A DNA stretch of 64,000 bases from Adiantum capillus-veneris (taxonomy: Eukaryota > Streptophyta > Polypodiopsida > Polypodiales > Pteridaceae): NCBI GenBank assembly GCA_014529385.2, contig CM043952.1:69321370-69385369 (forward strand). Direction: 5' to 3'. The position numbers and the translations under genes were made by a program. A model generated the notes under the pieces. That model saw only the letters and a list, made by a program, of their open reading frames with translations, searched no databases and was not told the DNA's origin. Below are positions 1 to 11,100 of the stretch, piece after piece (within the stretch, counting starts at the first letter, position 1; each line of letters opens with the position of its first letter).

Positions 1-459
1 AAGGTAGAAGGTAACACACATTTTTTCATGTAATAAGAAAAGACTGCTATCATACAAGCTATGATAAATAGCCTAGCTTGTCTAAAGTAAATAAAATCTA
101 TAAGATGGACATCGATAACAACTGATAGGGTCCATTGATACCTGTAAAACACATCGAAGGCTAACTGAATTGTTGTCTTGTTTGGATGGATGCATGTAAG
201 GACTCTATCCTATCTAGGAGGGTTTTCTTTTCTTTGGCAAGCAACCTTACTTAAATGAAGTACTCACTGAGGAACGGGGAAGTTCTTTTACTACTGGTCT
301 ACTAAAAGAGGATCTCTTTCCTACAATCATTGTACCTAAATAATTCTGATACTGAGTTATTTTTGTACTTATCTGTTCATTGTTCCTTGGCCAACTGTCT
401 TTTGAATGTAAAAATTCAATTATGTCTTATTAGTTAAGACTTAAACAGCTACACACACA
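1..459 (+). repeat. Leader repeat, copy A, of PLE-like element
   Basis: This stretch recurs almost base for base at 7357-7659 and, after a nested Copia element, at 12892-13050. The window starts inside the repeat, so its true left end lies outside. It sits directly upstream of the reverse transcriptase reading frames and ends at a short AC-rich run near 450-463, after which the two copies differ. It holds no convincing reading frame. The same-direction arrangement fits a tandem PLE copy or the terminal direct repeats many PLEs carry; that is inference. Confidence 0.75.
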
Positions 460-498
460 TCCTACACATAAGGTTTTTCCTTTCTGTGACTTTGCCGG

Positions 499-2132
499 TT
501 GAAGGTTTACAGGACCAAGTATACGTTACAATTTGGACACTTTGCTAATTTTATGTCACCTCTTTCTCAGGATTGCTCACTTTATAGAATGACAGTTCGC
601 ATGAGTACTAATCACAACCCTGAGAATCATGCAAAGATTATCGATCAGATTAAGCTTTACCTTAAAGACCATAAACCAAAGAATGCCTTGGCTACTAGAA
701 CTAGACCTTTCCTTGCTAGGAAAGCCAAATTATGTATTACATACTATGGCAAGAAAATGTAAACCTGACTTCACTGTTTTTGCAGACTCTTGCTCTCTCT
801 CAAGGATTGGAACTAACCTCGGAGCCCCTCTCTGTGGCTTCCTCTCTTGTCCTCAAATGTATTAGCAGCTTGGATGCTTCACAACTTATTTATGATTCGG
901 CACTTGCCTCTGATAAAAAACTATCTGTCTTGCATATGTTGTCATTTAATGACTGGGTAAAAATTCTGGCTACATTGAACAAAGACTCCTTAGAAGGAGT
1001 TAATTTGTTGTCCCAATATATTGCCCAACTTCGTGTCCTAGCTTCAAAATATCAGCAAGAGCTTGCCCTGTTCTCCTCCTTTGGCGCTGAGCTGTCTAAC
1101 TTCCTTAGAAAATTATGTGGGATTAACTCCTCAGTTGTCTGCATAGCAAATACCACCTCCATCCCTCAAACTGGGGGCATCTTCTGTCGAGATAGTGCAA
1201 CACTAGAAGTAGTAAAAGAATTTCAAAATAATCTTTGCTCCCTCAATGATGTTAACCTCCTTGAGATGGTACCAAAAATCTCTAAAGTTTTTCCTGTCTT
1301 ACCAGTAAGACAAATCAAAATTGAGTCCCTAGGAGTTGACCATCAACTGTGGGTTCTGCCAAACAAAGCCTTCTTGGCTCCTATTCTTAGTGAAACCTGG
1401 GTGTACCTTGCTAACCTTCCTGCCTCAACTGTGGAAGACTGCAAACTCAAGATTCTTAAAGGTGGACAGCTCCTAGACAAAGGGGAGCTGATTAAAGCAC
1501 GTTTCAACCTTCATCTCATCGACCACTCCAAATGCCCTTCAAATTCAGGATTATACATACGCACTACGGGGAACATGGAATTTGCTAAAAGTAACCCGGA
1601 TTTCTACACTGAGTCCATCTATAATATCTTCCGCCCCTATGTGAAATGTGCTTGTAGATTTCTTGACCCCAAAGCTTCCTGTGATTCAAGCATCATGTGG
1701 TTTGATTATGCAATATGGTTCATCCTCAACCATCTGGATTTATTATTCCCAGAGAAACCAGTCGACTTTCATCTGTCCCTCATCTACTCCTGGCTAGGTG
1801 GACAAGCCAAGCAGATTGTGATTGCACAAATTGCCTTTAATATCTTCCGTGGTCTTATGCATGATATTCTGAAAGAGCTTAAAGCAGATGAACCCGGTCT
1901 ATACCTCACCATTTATGCTAACTTTAAAGGGGTCAATCTCATCACTACTATTCTTAAACCTTGTATTGAAGATGATGATTCTCCTGCTCTAAAAAGAGCT
2001 AACTCCGTGGCTACTCCCAACTCTTTCACCTCTTTTTTAACACCTAGCTCCTCGTCTAATCAAGACAAAACTCGTAGCTTTACAAGAGGGAGAGGCAGGG
2101 TTCCTGCAATCAAAAAATTCCCTGAAATCTAA
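499..2132 (+). pseudogene. Upstream reading frames of PLE-like element, unknown function
   Basis: A frame at 499-762 has protein-like composition at its end. It is followed in another frame by a 466-codon frame, 732-2132. The long frame has few low-complexity stretches and ends in a basic segment (RSFTRGRGRVPAIKK, about residues 447-461) that could bind nucleic acid. I do not recognise a domain. It stops at TAA (2130-2132), and the reverse transcriptase frame restarts in the same frame at an ATG four bases later. So this could be a separate first ORF or the N-terminal part of one broken polyprotein. The ATG at 732 is probably not the original start, because the homologous frame seems to begin upstream in the 499 frame with a shift near 760. 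Confidence 0.45.
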
Positions 2133-2135
2133 CCC

Positions 2136-3998
2136 ATGAATATATTGCAAGTCTCAACAAACCCATGTGGAAGAAGAATTCTCTGTAGAGAAGATCTGAA
2201 ATGTGGTGCTATCTACATACACTGTCTCTTTCACAATGTACTTCTCGATTGGATTCAACCAAAAAATCTTTTTTGTGAGTGCTTTGAATTACTTTTTGGG
2301 AATCATAAACTACTTGACAATATTCTCATAGGATGGAAATATCATCATCCTATAAAAGGAGTAGTTTTAAATAATGACTTTCTTCGGCAAGAAGCAATCC
2401 TTTATTATACACGCATTCATTTTGCCACATTCTGCAGGAACTTTGAAGGAATTGGTAACCGTGTCTGCACCCAGGATCTCAGCATTATTAATAATGCCAC
2501 AATACGCAAGCTATTGGCCAAAGGCCTCAATCATATATCTAACTTTCCAAAAAACCCCTACCTTGCCCTATCAACTTTACTTAGCTGCCTCATTGACCTT
2601 GTCAGTGCTCTCCGACTGGAGATGACAGTCCTACCGGACTTAAAGGAATTAGTGAAGGAATGCTTCCTTCATAGAATTTCTCAACTTCCTAGGAAGTGGC
2701 TTTCTTCTGATAGCTCTTGGCTTACATCTCAACTAGCTCTTGATTTTCAACTAATCTCGGATAAATGGTTTGTGGTCGGGCTTGACAAAAGCTCCAACTG
2801 TCCCACTATTATGTGCAAATACTTGGCTTGGAAAGCCGCTAGGGATCGAGTATCCGGTAAAGAATTTTGTCACTTGGCAATACGCCTCAAAATATCTCTA
2901 ACAAGATTTCTAAACATTTAGGGCAGCTTGGGTACTCGGTAAGTAACACTAAGTTACCAGTACTATTTCCTACATATAAATTCCACAAGCATAAGTTCAG
3001 ATGGATATCTGATGCCTCCAACTGTATCTTCTCTGATATCACCAAAGATATTACTCTTTGCCTTGACCTTATCCTCACAGAATTTGAGCTCATATGTGCA
3101 GATAGGCAGAGAATCTGCCAGGATTTACTAAATATCCAATATAATCCCTTCTGGTTAACTAAAAATGCTACAGAAGTCACACTTAACCTTCCTCAAAATA
3201 TCTTCCACATCTTTACCGTTGATATTACACAATGCTACGAAAACATTCCACTTAATGGGGATCTCGGCCTTAAGACCGTTTTAGCCAAGGTTATTAATTT
3301 AGCCTTTACCAATGCTAAGAAGAGAAAATATCATTTCATTTCCCTATCCAAGAAGCCTAGATGGATTCAAGCATCTCGCTCCATGCACCCTATACACTTC
3401 AATGAATCAAAACTTTGCTCCTATATTTCTTGGCTGTTGAATAACTGTACTATTATTTCAGGTGGCTGCTGCTTTAAGGAATGACTTGGCATCCCTATGG
3501 GCTTCTCTTGCTCACCAATTATGTGCAATATCTACCTTGATTTCTTTGAATACAGATGGTGTCTTAATTAAGAACATGAAAATTGACCACAAAAAACTTC
3601 TACTATTTAATCATACTTTTAGATACATGGATGACTTGCTTAGTATTAACAATAGGGAGTTCTCTAATGAGATTGGTCTAATTTACCCCCACTACCTAAA
3701 AATTGAGCCCACTTCCCTCCAAGATAACTCGTCATTTTTTGGGGATTTCTGCAAATCTGTCCAATTCCTTAATCTTTCAATATCCCTTCATTCCCCTTCT
3801 ACAGGTGGATATGACCTTAAGTTTATATGGAGAAAGGATCTTCTTAAGCTACCCCACATGGATTTCATTAAAAGAAATAGCAATAGGCCATACAAAGCCT
3901 CTATTTGCTCCTGTATTGGTCTTCTTTACTTAATCTGCTACTCTTCATCTACCCCTTCCTTGGCTTGGGAAGAAATATCTGTACTAATTAAAAAATAA
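2136..3998 (+). pseudogene. Penelope-like reverse transcriptase, broken
   Basis: Three overlapping frames (2136-2921, 2867-3484, 3462-3998) together read as a reverse transcriptase. A KFHKHKFRW segment near 2980-3005 corresponds to the early RT region that in PLEs resembles K.HK..RP. A VDITQCYENIP stretch near 3220 carries the first catalytic Asp. GIPMGFSCSP follows at about 3488. The active-site box FRYMDDLLSINN has YMDD at 3624-3635. Then FLNLSISL and SNRPYKASI match the late FLD and S-x-HP/RP boxes of PLE enzymes. Breaks: a frameshift near 2880-2920, an in-frame TGA at 3482-3484 just before the GIPMGF box, and a second frameshift between 3540 and 3600. No GIY-YIG endonuclease motif is visible after the RT. 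The PLE assignment rests on these boxes; another RT of the PLE/telomerase group is possible. Confidence 0.6.
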
Positions 3999-4176
3999 TG
4001 CTATAACGGATTTAATCAGAATCAGATCTGAAACACTATCATACAAGCTCTCATTAGGCATAACTGGCCTGGACTATTGTTTCAGAAAGAGAATCTCATC
4101 TCTCTTATAAGGTAGTAGGCCCATACACAATGAGCCTACTACCGACCCATTGTGTGTGGTGCCTGGGTTAGGGTGG

Positions 4177-4311
<135 letters not shown>

Positions 4312-4390
4312 TTCCTTTCCATTTGGCATAGTAGTGATACCTTTTTGCTATGCCACTAAAAACTACCTTATAATGGGACAATATCCCCGC

Positions 4391-5735
4391 TTAACACTAG
4401 AATGGTAACATGACACTTTTATGTCCTTGGACACTTTTGTGTCCTGTTAAGTGACCATTTTGCTTAAATTATTTGAAGAGTATGAAAATGAATTTCTAGG
4501 TGCTATATATCCACAAAAGTGCCTTATGAGCTGAAAAAAACTTAGCATTTCTTTTTTAGTATCGATCTCACCATTAACCTTACTCTTGCACAACATTTTT
4601 GAACCTAAACTGTGTGAAAAAATGGGTCCTGTTTTTGGCTTTTTTTCAATTTTTGGCAACTATACCACTCTAAACTTCATGTTTGTGAGGTTTAGATGGC
4701 TAGAGGTTAGGCCTTCATAGTTCTCAACATGTTTTGATGCTTGTAGGGAGAGCTAAGTGTTAAAATTGAAAGTTATGACCAATTTACAAGAATTGCATAA
4801 TCCTGTTTTTTGGCTAAAATTAGCACTTTTATGATTTTTTGGTGGCTTTCTTGATATCCAAATTCAATTTTGATTGTGTAAGTGTAATGTATAACATAAA
4901 GCTAATCTTCCTTGAGTTTTGGGGGACCTAATATGCTATATAGCATAGTATATGATGATGGTTGAGTTATTTGATTGCTGAAGAGTACAATACATTTTAG
5001 AGTAGCAAGTATAACTTTCTCAATATTGCTAGTTTCTTAGGACAATTGTGTGTATTTTGTAGGTAGTAACCATATCTAATCATAGACTACAAACTTGGCT
5101 AGATATTGAGTAGTTTCTATGGGTTTCTAGAGGTCATAATGCTAAACCCAGTTTTTTCATGTTTGCTGTATTTAGCACTTTATAATTGCCCCCAAGGTTC
5201 CAATTGTAAGAGATCCATTATCCTTTTGACATGCTCCATGGCTCCTTTGAATCCAAAGGCCCAAAGGGAACTAAGAAAACATGTATATAGTATCTGTATT
5301 GAGCGTGGCTATAGAAACTTTGATGATAGGTCCGCAGAATGGCAAAAATGCAACTTTTTTGTACCTATTTTTTTTGCCCAAAACAAAATTAGTGAGGTAA
5401 AAGCAACCATATGTTTTGGTCACCAACCCATTGAAGTTAACTAGGCATTTTATCTCATGTCCTACAAAAATGTCCACTCTTATTTATATGCAAACAATCG
5501 TAAGAAATTGCTGTTTTGGGCAAAATGCACTGGTCCATCAACTTTGGAGGCTTGTAGTGACCAAGGGATGAGAAAAATTACAAGTTTCTCATTTTTTCCA
5601 TATGTATTAGTTATTGAACTATAAGCTCATGAAAGGATTTTTCAAAATGAGTGGATCTACTATGGTTTTGGAATTTTTTCCCAAAATCCTAAAAGGACAC
5701 TTTTATGTCCTGTTAGGTTACCATTCTAGTGTTAA
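4391..5735. mobile_element. piggyBac-like non-autonomous DNA transposon
   Basis: The element is 1337 bp (4395-5731) and is bounded on both sides by TTAA (4391-4394 and 5732-5735), the piggyBac target. Its 15-bp terminal inverted repeats are perfect: CACTAGAATGGTAAC at the left and the complement GTTACCATTCTAGTG at the right. Near each end lies a short hairpin sequence: GGACAC-TTTT-GTGTCC at about 4428-4443, and a near-perfect version at about 5694-5711. The interior is AT-rich with no transposase; the longest plus frame (5106-5444, 112 codons) resembles nothing I know. TTAA termini plus a C-x-CTAGAA-like end fit the piggyBac superfamily; the lack of transposase makes it a MITE-like derivative. 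Confidence 0.8.
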
Positions 5736-5891
5736 ACAAAGCGTGAAAGAATAAGTATCATCATCATATGGGGTAGGCGGCCCCTGTCCACTCTCTATCG
5801 CCCTCCCCAGGCGATGACACTTGCAGGCTCCCGCAGTTGAGGGCGGCCGAATGCATTCATCCTACTTGCTCTGGGAGCGTGCACACCATCC

Positions 5892-5988
5892 TATATAAAC
5901 TGAGGTGACTTGGATTAGGTTTTTTCTGCTTACTCTCGTCACTGTTTGAACTTGCTAAAGAAATGGAGCTTGCAGCTCAAGCAACACA
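5892..5988 (+). promoter_or_regulatory. Candidate promoter: TATA box, leader and ATG
   Basis: TATATAA lies at 5892-5898 in a GC-richer stretch. About 70 bases further an ATG sits in a favourable context (AAAGAAATGGAG, ATG at 5962-5964). It opens nine codons (MELAAQATQ) that run into CAG/GTGTTA, which looks like a splice donor. CAG/GTAAG and AAG/GTAAGT strings recur at about 6995, 7236 and 7545. This could be the intron-containing 5' end of the element whose leader repeat starts at 7357, or the start of an unrelated gene remnant. Confidence 0.35.
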
Positions 5989-6139
5989 GGTGTTATGTTT
6001 TACCTTACCGCCGATTCCGGTGTTGGTTTGTTCTTTGTTGTAATGCTATGCATGGTTGATAAAGATTGGAGCCCTCTGTTTTACATTGTATATTGGTCAT
6101 AATCAGAAGAAGAACAAATAGTTTCTCCATGGCATGGAT

Positions 6140-6750
6140 GACTTAGGTCTTGAGACCTCGATTTGCATTTAAAATAGGGATGATCTCTGTTGAAGACTTG
6201 CATGAACAGAGCATTAATTTGTTGCAGGTGGTTGTACTTAACTCTGTACTAACCGCTGAGGGTTGCTTGTTACACCATGGAATGATCCTCTTTAAAACTG
6301 TTGTGCAATCACATGATTGGCTGGGGTCTTGAGACCTCGTTTTGGTAGCTATTTCTATTGAAACACTGGCACAGACTGAGATTTTTCTTGCAAGAAGTTA
6401 TTGGATCTGTGCTAGCAGCTGAGGGTTGTTCTTTTCACTGATGGTTATCATATCTACCTGCCATATTGCCGCTGCAGGTGTGTCAGGTAATGCATTGCTC
6501 TGAACTAGCCGATAAGGGCTACCTTTTACACTATAAAAAATCTTTGTTGAGCCATCGCATAGTTGGCTTGGGTTGTGACCTTGTTTTGCATTTGGTAAAC
6601 GGCTTCTGTCGAACACTGGCAAGGACAGAGTGTTTCTAGCAAGATGATATAGGCTCTGTGCTAGCAGCTAAGGGTTGTTATTTTCACTAACCGGTTATCA
6701 TACCTACCTAGTAAATTGCCGATACAGGTGTGTTAGCTTATGGGTTGCCT
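6140..6750 (+). repeat. Degenerate tandem repeats, three units
   Basis: Three diverged units can be followed by shared landmarks. GGTCTTGAGACC occurs at 6146 and 6325, with a decayed version at about 6570. GCTGAGGGTTG or GCTAAGGGTTG occurs at about 6257, 6419 and 6667. CAGGTG followed by GTTG, TGTC or TGTT occurs at about 6227, 6475 and 6726. Spacings are about 180 and 245 bases, so units have different indels. No protein is evident. Confidence 0.6.
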
Positions 6751-7356
6751 TGTTCGTAACCACTACAGATATCTCTTGGATATTCAATCTTAAAAAAAAG
6801 GGGGGGGGGGCATGACTGGCAGGTTCGGAAACTGTTGGTCTTTCTCTTCGATAAACTGTTGCCGCACTCGGGCTTATGTACAGCATCACCATTGGGATTT
6901 TATATCAGATAAGGGGATGGGGTGTTTTTATATCATACTCAAACAAGGCCGGACACTACCGTCCTTTATGGATACTAACAACTTGGCATTCTGAAGGTAA
7001 GTATATAGCTGTTACTTTTGGCTTTGGAAAAAAGCTATGGACGGTGATCTATGAGTCTACTTAGTATACATGGAGTTTTCGATACTCTGTGGATTGGTCA
7101 TACTGTCATTGTTATAAAAAGGGACATTATTCATTAATCTCTTTTGATACCATTGGGCATGTTACACAATTTAAGTCTTTCTTGACCTCTCGTTGTGTAA
7201 AGGAATACCAATGACACCTTGAGATTGTTACTCCTGAAGGTAAGTATATGGTTACTACTGCAAAGCATAGCTACCAAGCTATGGTGTAAAAAAATAGATC
7301 TCACGATGGTTAAATTGATATATGGGTTCTTGGTGGGCTTCACAGCTCAGTATAAA

Positions 7357-7659
7357 AGGTAGAAGGTAACACACATTTTTTCATGTAATAAGAAAAGACT
7401 GCTATCATACAAGCTCTAATAAGTAACCTAGCTTGTCTAAAGTAAATAAAATATGTAAGATGGACACGGATAACAACTGATAGGGTCCATTGATACTTGT
7501 AAAACACATCCAAGGTTAACTAAATTGTTGTCTTGTTTGGATGGATGCAGGTAAGGACTCTATCCTATCTTGGAAGGTTTTCTTTTCTTTGACAAGCAAC
7601 CTTACTTAAATGAAGTACTCACTGAGGAATGGGGAAGTTCTTTTACTACTGGTCTAACT
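7357..7659 (+). repeat. Leader repeat, copy B, first part
   Basis: This is a near-identical copy of 1-303, interrupted at 7660 by the Copia element. The last five bases (TAACT, 7655-7659) are repeated directly after the element at 12892-12896 and are its target-site duplication. Here the repeat continues leftwards into TATAAAAGG, showing what probably lies left of the window edge for copy A. Confidence 0.8.
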
Positions 7660-7981
7660 TGTAAAGAATGAGGATGCAAGAGAGCTACACAAGACAAGCA
7701 CAAAGCACACAGAGATGGAAAGCTTCTTCTTCTTCTTCACAGAAAAGAGAGTACAAAATGACTAAGTGCTAAAGCTGAAAAGTAGCACATATGTACATGC
7801 GGTCACTAAGTGTGAACTCGCTAGAAGCGTACTAGGCTGGCACTATAAGTGTAGTCCAGCTGTAGAATCACTGGCAGAGATCCTCCGTGTCGGTCACCTA
7901 ACGCGCCAGTGAGTAAATGCCGTAAGCGGCCAAGACCCATAGTGGATGCCAGCTCAAGGTGTAGAGCTCGACATCTCAACA
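7660..7981 (-). repeat. Copia 3' LTR
   Basis: This LTR is 322 bp and adjoins the polypurine tract. It contains about 46 bp (roughly 7705-7750, including a CTT-rich run) that the 5' LTR lacks. Otherwise the two are almost identical. Confidence 0.93.
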
Positions 7982-7990
7982 CTCCCCCTC
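7982..7990 (-). promoter_or_regulatory. Copia polypurine tract
   Basis: Read on the minus strand this is GAGGGGGAG, directly before the TG of the 3' LTR. This is the expected place for plus-strand DNA priming. Confidence 0.85.
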
Positions 7991-8124
7991 GAGCTCTGCA
8001 TGTCGCAAAGTCCAAGCATAGTCCGGAAACGTCGAAGCTTCTCAGCTCCGAGGGCCTTGGTAAAGATATCCGCTATCTGCTCCTCTGTGCTGACGTAGAC
8101 CAAGTCGATGTCGCCCGCCAACAC

Positions 8125-11100
8125 TCACTCTCGAACGTAGTGGTAATGGACCTCTATGTGTTTGGTCCTGGCATGGAACACTAGGTTCCTAGCCAACTGT
8201 ATGCTGCTGAGGTTGTCACAATGGATGAAAATCTGCTGGTCCACCTGCACTCCCAAGTCCTCAAGTAATGTGCGTAGCCAAGCTACCTCGCACGCCGCAA
8301 CTGCTGCACCTCTGTACTCGGCCTCTGTGCTCGATAAAGCAACCGTAGGCTGCTTTTTGCTGCTCCAAGTAACAGCAGCACTACCAAAAGAGAACATGAA
8401 GCCACTCGTAGATCTCCTATCAACAATGCTACCTGCCCAATCTGCATCTGTATACCCATACAATGCTAATGGTGCATCTGCTGCATAGAACAATGCGTAG
8501 TCAAGAGTACCTTGCACATACCTAAGTGTGCGTCGTACTCCATCCAAATGTGGCTTCCTCGGAAGCTGCATGAACTGACTCTCCAAGCCTACTGTGTAGC
8601 TCAAGTCTGGCCTCGTGATAGTCAAGTAGATTAGACTACCCACAATCTTCCTGTACATGTTGACATCCTCAACAACATCACCCTTCTCTGCACTCAGCTT
8701 TGCATTCACATCCAAGGGAATAGAAATTGGCTTACAATCAGCCATACCATACTTTGACAACATGTCCAAAGCATACTGTCTCTGTGATAGCCATACACCC
8801 TCTGGAGTCCTGATCACCTCAATGCCAAGAAAGTAGCGCAACTCGCCTAAATCTTTCATTTCAAACTCCTGTTTGAGAAGACCCTTCACATGGTCAATCT
8901 CCATAGCATTGTCACCAACAATAATAAGGTCATCTACATATATGGTAATGACCACAATCCCCACATCACTCTCACGTACATAGAGTGAATGATCAGCATG
9001 AGCTCTCCTAAAATCAATACTGACAAGATACTTGGCAATCCTGTCATACCATGCTCTAGAGCCCTGCTTCAAACCATACAAAGCTTTGAGAAGTCTGCAT
9101 ACATAATCTGGGTAACCTGGATCGACATAACCAGGTGGCTGATCCATATACACTTCCTCTTGCAACTCACCATTCAAGAAGGCATTCTTTACATCCATTT
9201 GATGCATAATCCATCCTCTAGATGCAGCCACTGCTATGACAGCTCTCACAGTCGTCATCTTTGCCACTGGAGCAAAGGTCTCCTCATAGTCTATGCCATA
9301 CGTCTGTGCATAACCCTTTGCGACCAGCCTTGCCTTGTGACGCTCAATGTTACCATCAGCCTTATGCTTGGTTTTATACACCCATTTACAGCCAATAGCT
9401 TTCTTGCCACTTGGCAATGGCACCAACTCCCATGTGTCGTTTGCTTCCAATGCAGCCATCTCTTCATTCATTGCATCATCCCAATGCACATTTCCAACTG
9501 CATCCTCAAAACATGTGGGCTCCACATCTTGTATCACCTTAGCCATGTAGGCTCGGTGATGCGCTAGATACCCATCATAAGTCAATTTCTGAATTGGATT
9601 TCTGACTCTATTAGATCTGCGCGGTCCTGGGTCACTCCTTTGCCCTCTAGCATCTTCTTGTACTTTCCTAACACCAAGTGTCCTGACAGCCGGAATTCCA
9701 AATTCCTCATCAAGACTTTGTTCAGAACCATCTGAATCCATGTCTACATGTGAAAAACCTGATGATGCATCAGCCATAAAGGGAGGTTCATCAACCTTTT
9801 CCTTTCCTTTTCGTGATACATTCCCTGTACCTGTTGGTGAAGTAACCTGCGTACGTAGTCTACCATTCCATGGTTTCTCAACAGAGCCACGAGAAGAGGA
9901 CTCTTGTGGTACACTCAAAACCTGTGACTGTGGCCTCACATTTTGTACAACCACATCATCTTTTACATCAGCCCCAATAGTGCCATGTGCATTACTGTAC
10001 CAGCTGCTCATCTCATCAAAGACTACATCTCTGCTCACTCGTAATTTTCGTGTAGTAGGATTGTAGCACCTGTACCCCTTTTGTTCAAGGGAATATCCCA
10101 CAAGAATACATTTCTCTGCTTTAGGATCCAATTTTCTACGCAACTCATCTGGTACATGCACGTAAGCTATGCAGCCAAACACTTTCAAGTGTGCCAAATC
10201 AGGCTTTGTACCTGTAAACTTTTCCTCAGGTGTTACATCATGCACCGCAGCTGTAGGTGTCCTGTTCATAATGTACACAGCTGTATTTATGGCTTCAGCC
10301 CAGAAATGATGAGGCATGTTCTTCTCATTCATCATTGCACGTGCAACCTCTGCAATGTGCCTGTTTTTCCTTTCTGCGACCCCATTCTGTTGTGGAGTAT
10401 ATGTGCATGTAAAGTGCCTGCGTATACCATGCATTCGCAGAAAATCTGAAAAATCATTGGAGAAGTACTCTCCCCCTCCATCTGACCTCAATGTCTTGAT
10501 TTGCATATCTGTCTCCTTCTCAATCATGACTTTGAAGTCTTGAAAGTGACCAAACACTTCACTTTTGTTACGCATGAAGTAGACCCATACTTTCCTTGTA
10601 TGGTCATCAATGAAAGAGACATAATACCTGCAACCATGTATACTTGCAGTATCGGTTGGACCCCAAACATCTGTGTGCACCACCTCAAGTGGCTTTTTAC
10701 ATACATTGCGCTCATGTGGAAATGAGCCCTTTGACTGTTTTCCAAACTGGCATGCTGCACACACTTTATGCATACCATCCACCTTGAATTTGGGCAAACC
10801 TTTTACAATCTGTTTTGATTGCATGCTGCGCAATCTCTGCTCATTGACATGGCCAATGCGTTTGTGCCAAATGTCAACATCAGCCACAACACCTGTGCCC
10901 TGTGCAAATAATGCAGCTTGTACCTCAGGCATGTCTACATTCAGCGTAAACATTCTGCCCACACATTTGCCCTCTGTGATCAGCTTACAGCCATTCTGGA
11001 AATCTTCTACATAACAGCCATTTGGATTGAAGCGAGCCTGCAAACCCTGCTCAACCATTTGTCCAACAGAAACAAGATTCTTTGTAATGTTTGGGACATG

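Noticed and set aside
5106-5444. 112-codon frame in the piggyBac-like element as a transposase remnant
   Set aside because: No DDE motif or cysteine-rich tail is visible, and it is far too short for a transposase.
8989-10449. Plus-strand frames up to 192 codons inside the Copia element
   Set aside because: They lie opposite an intact gag-pol frame and show no domain; shadow frames.
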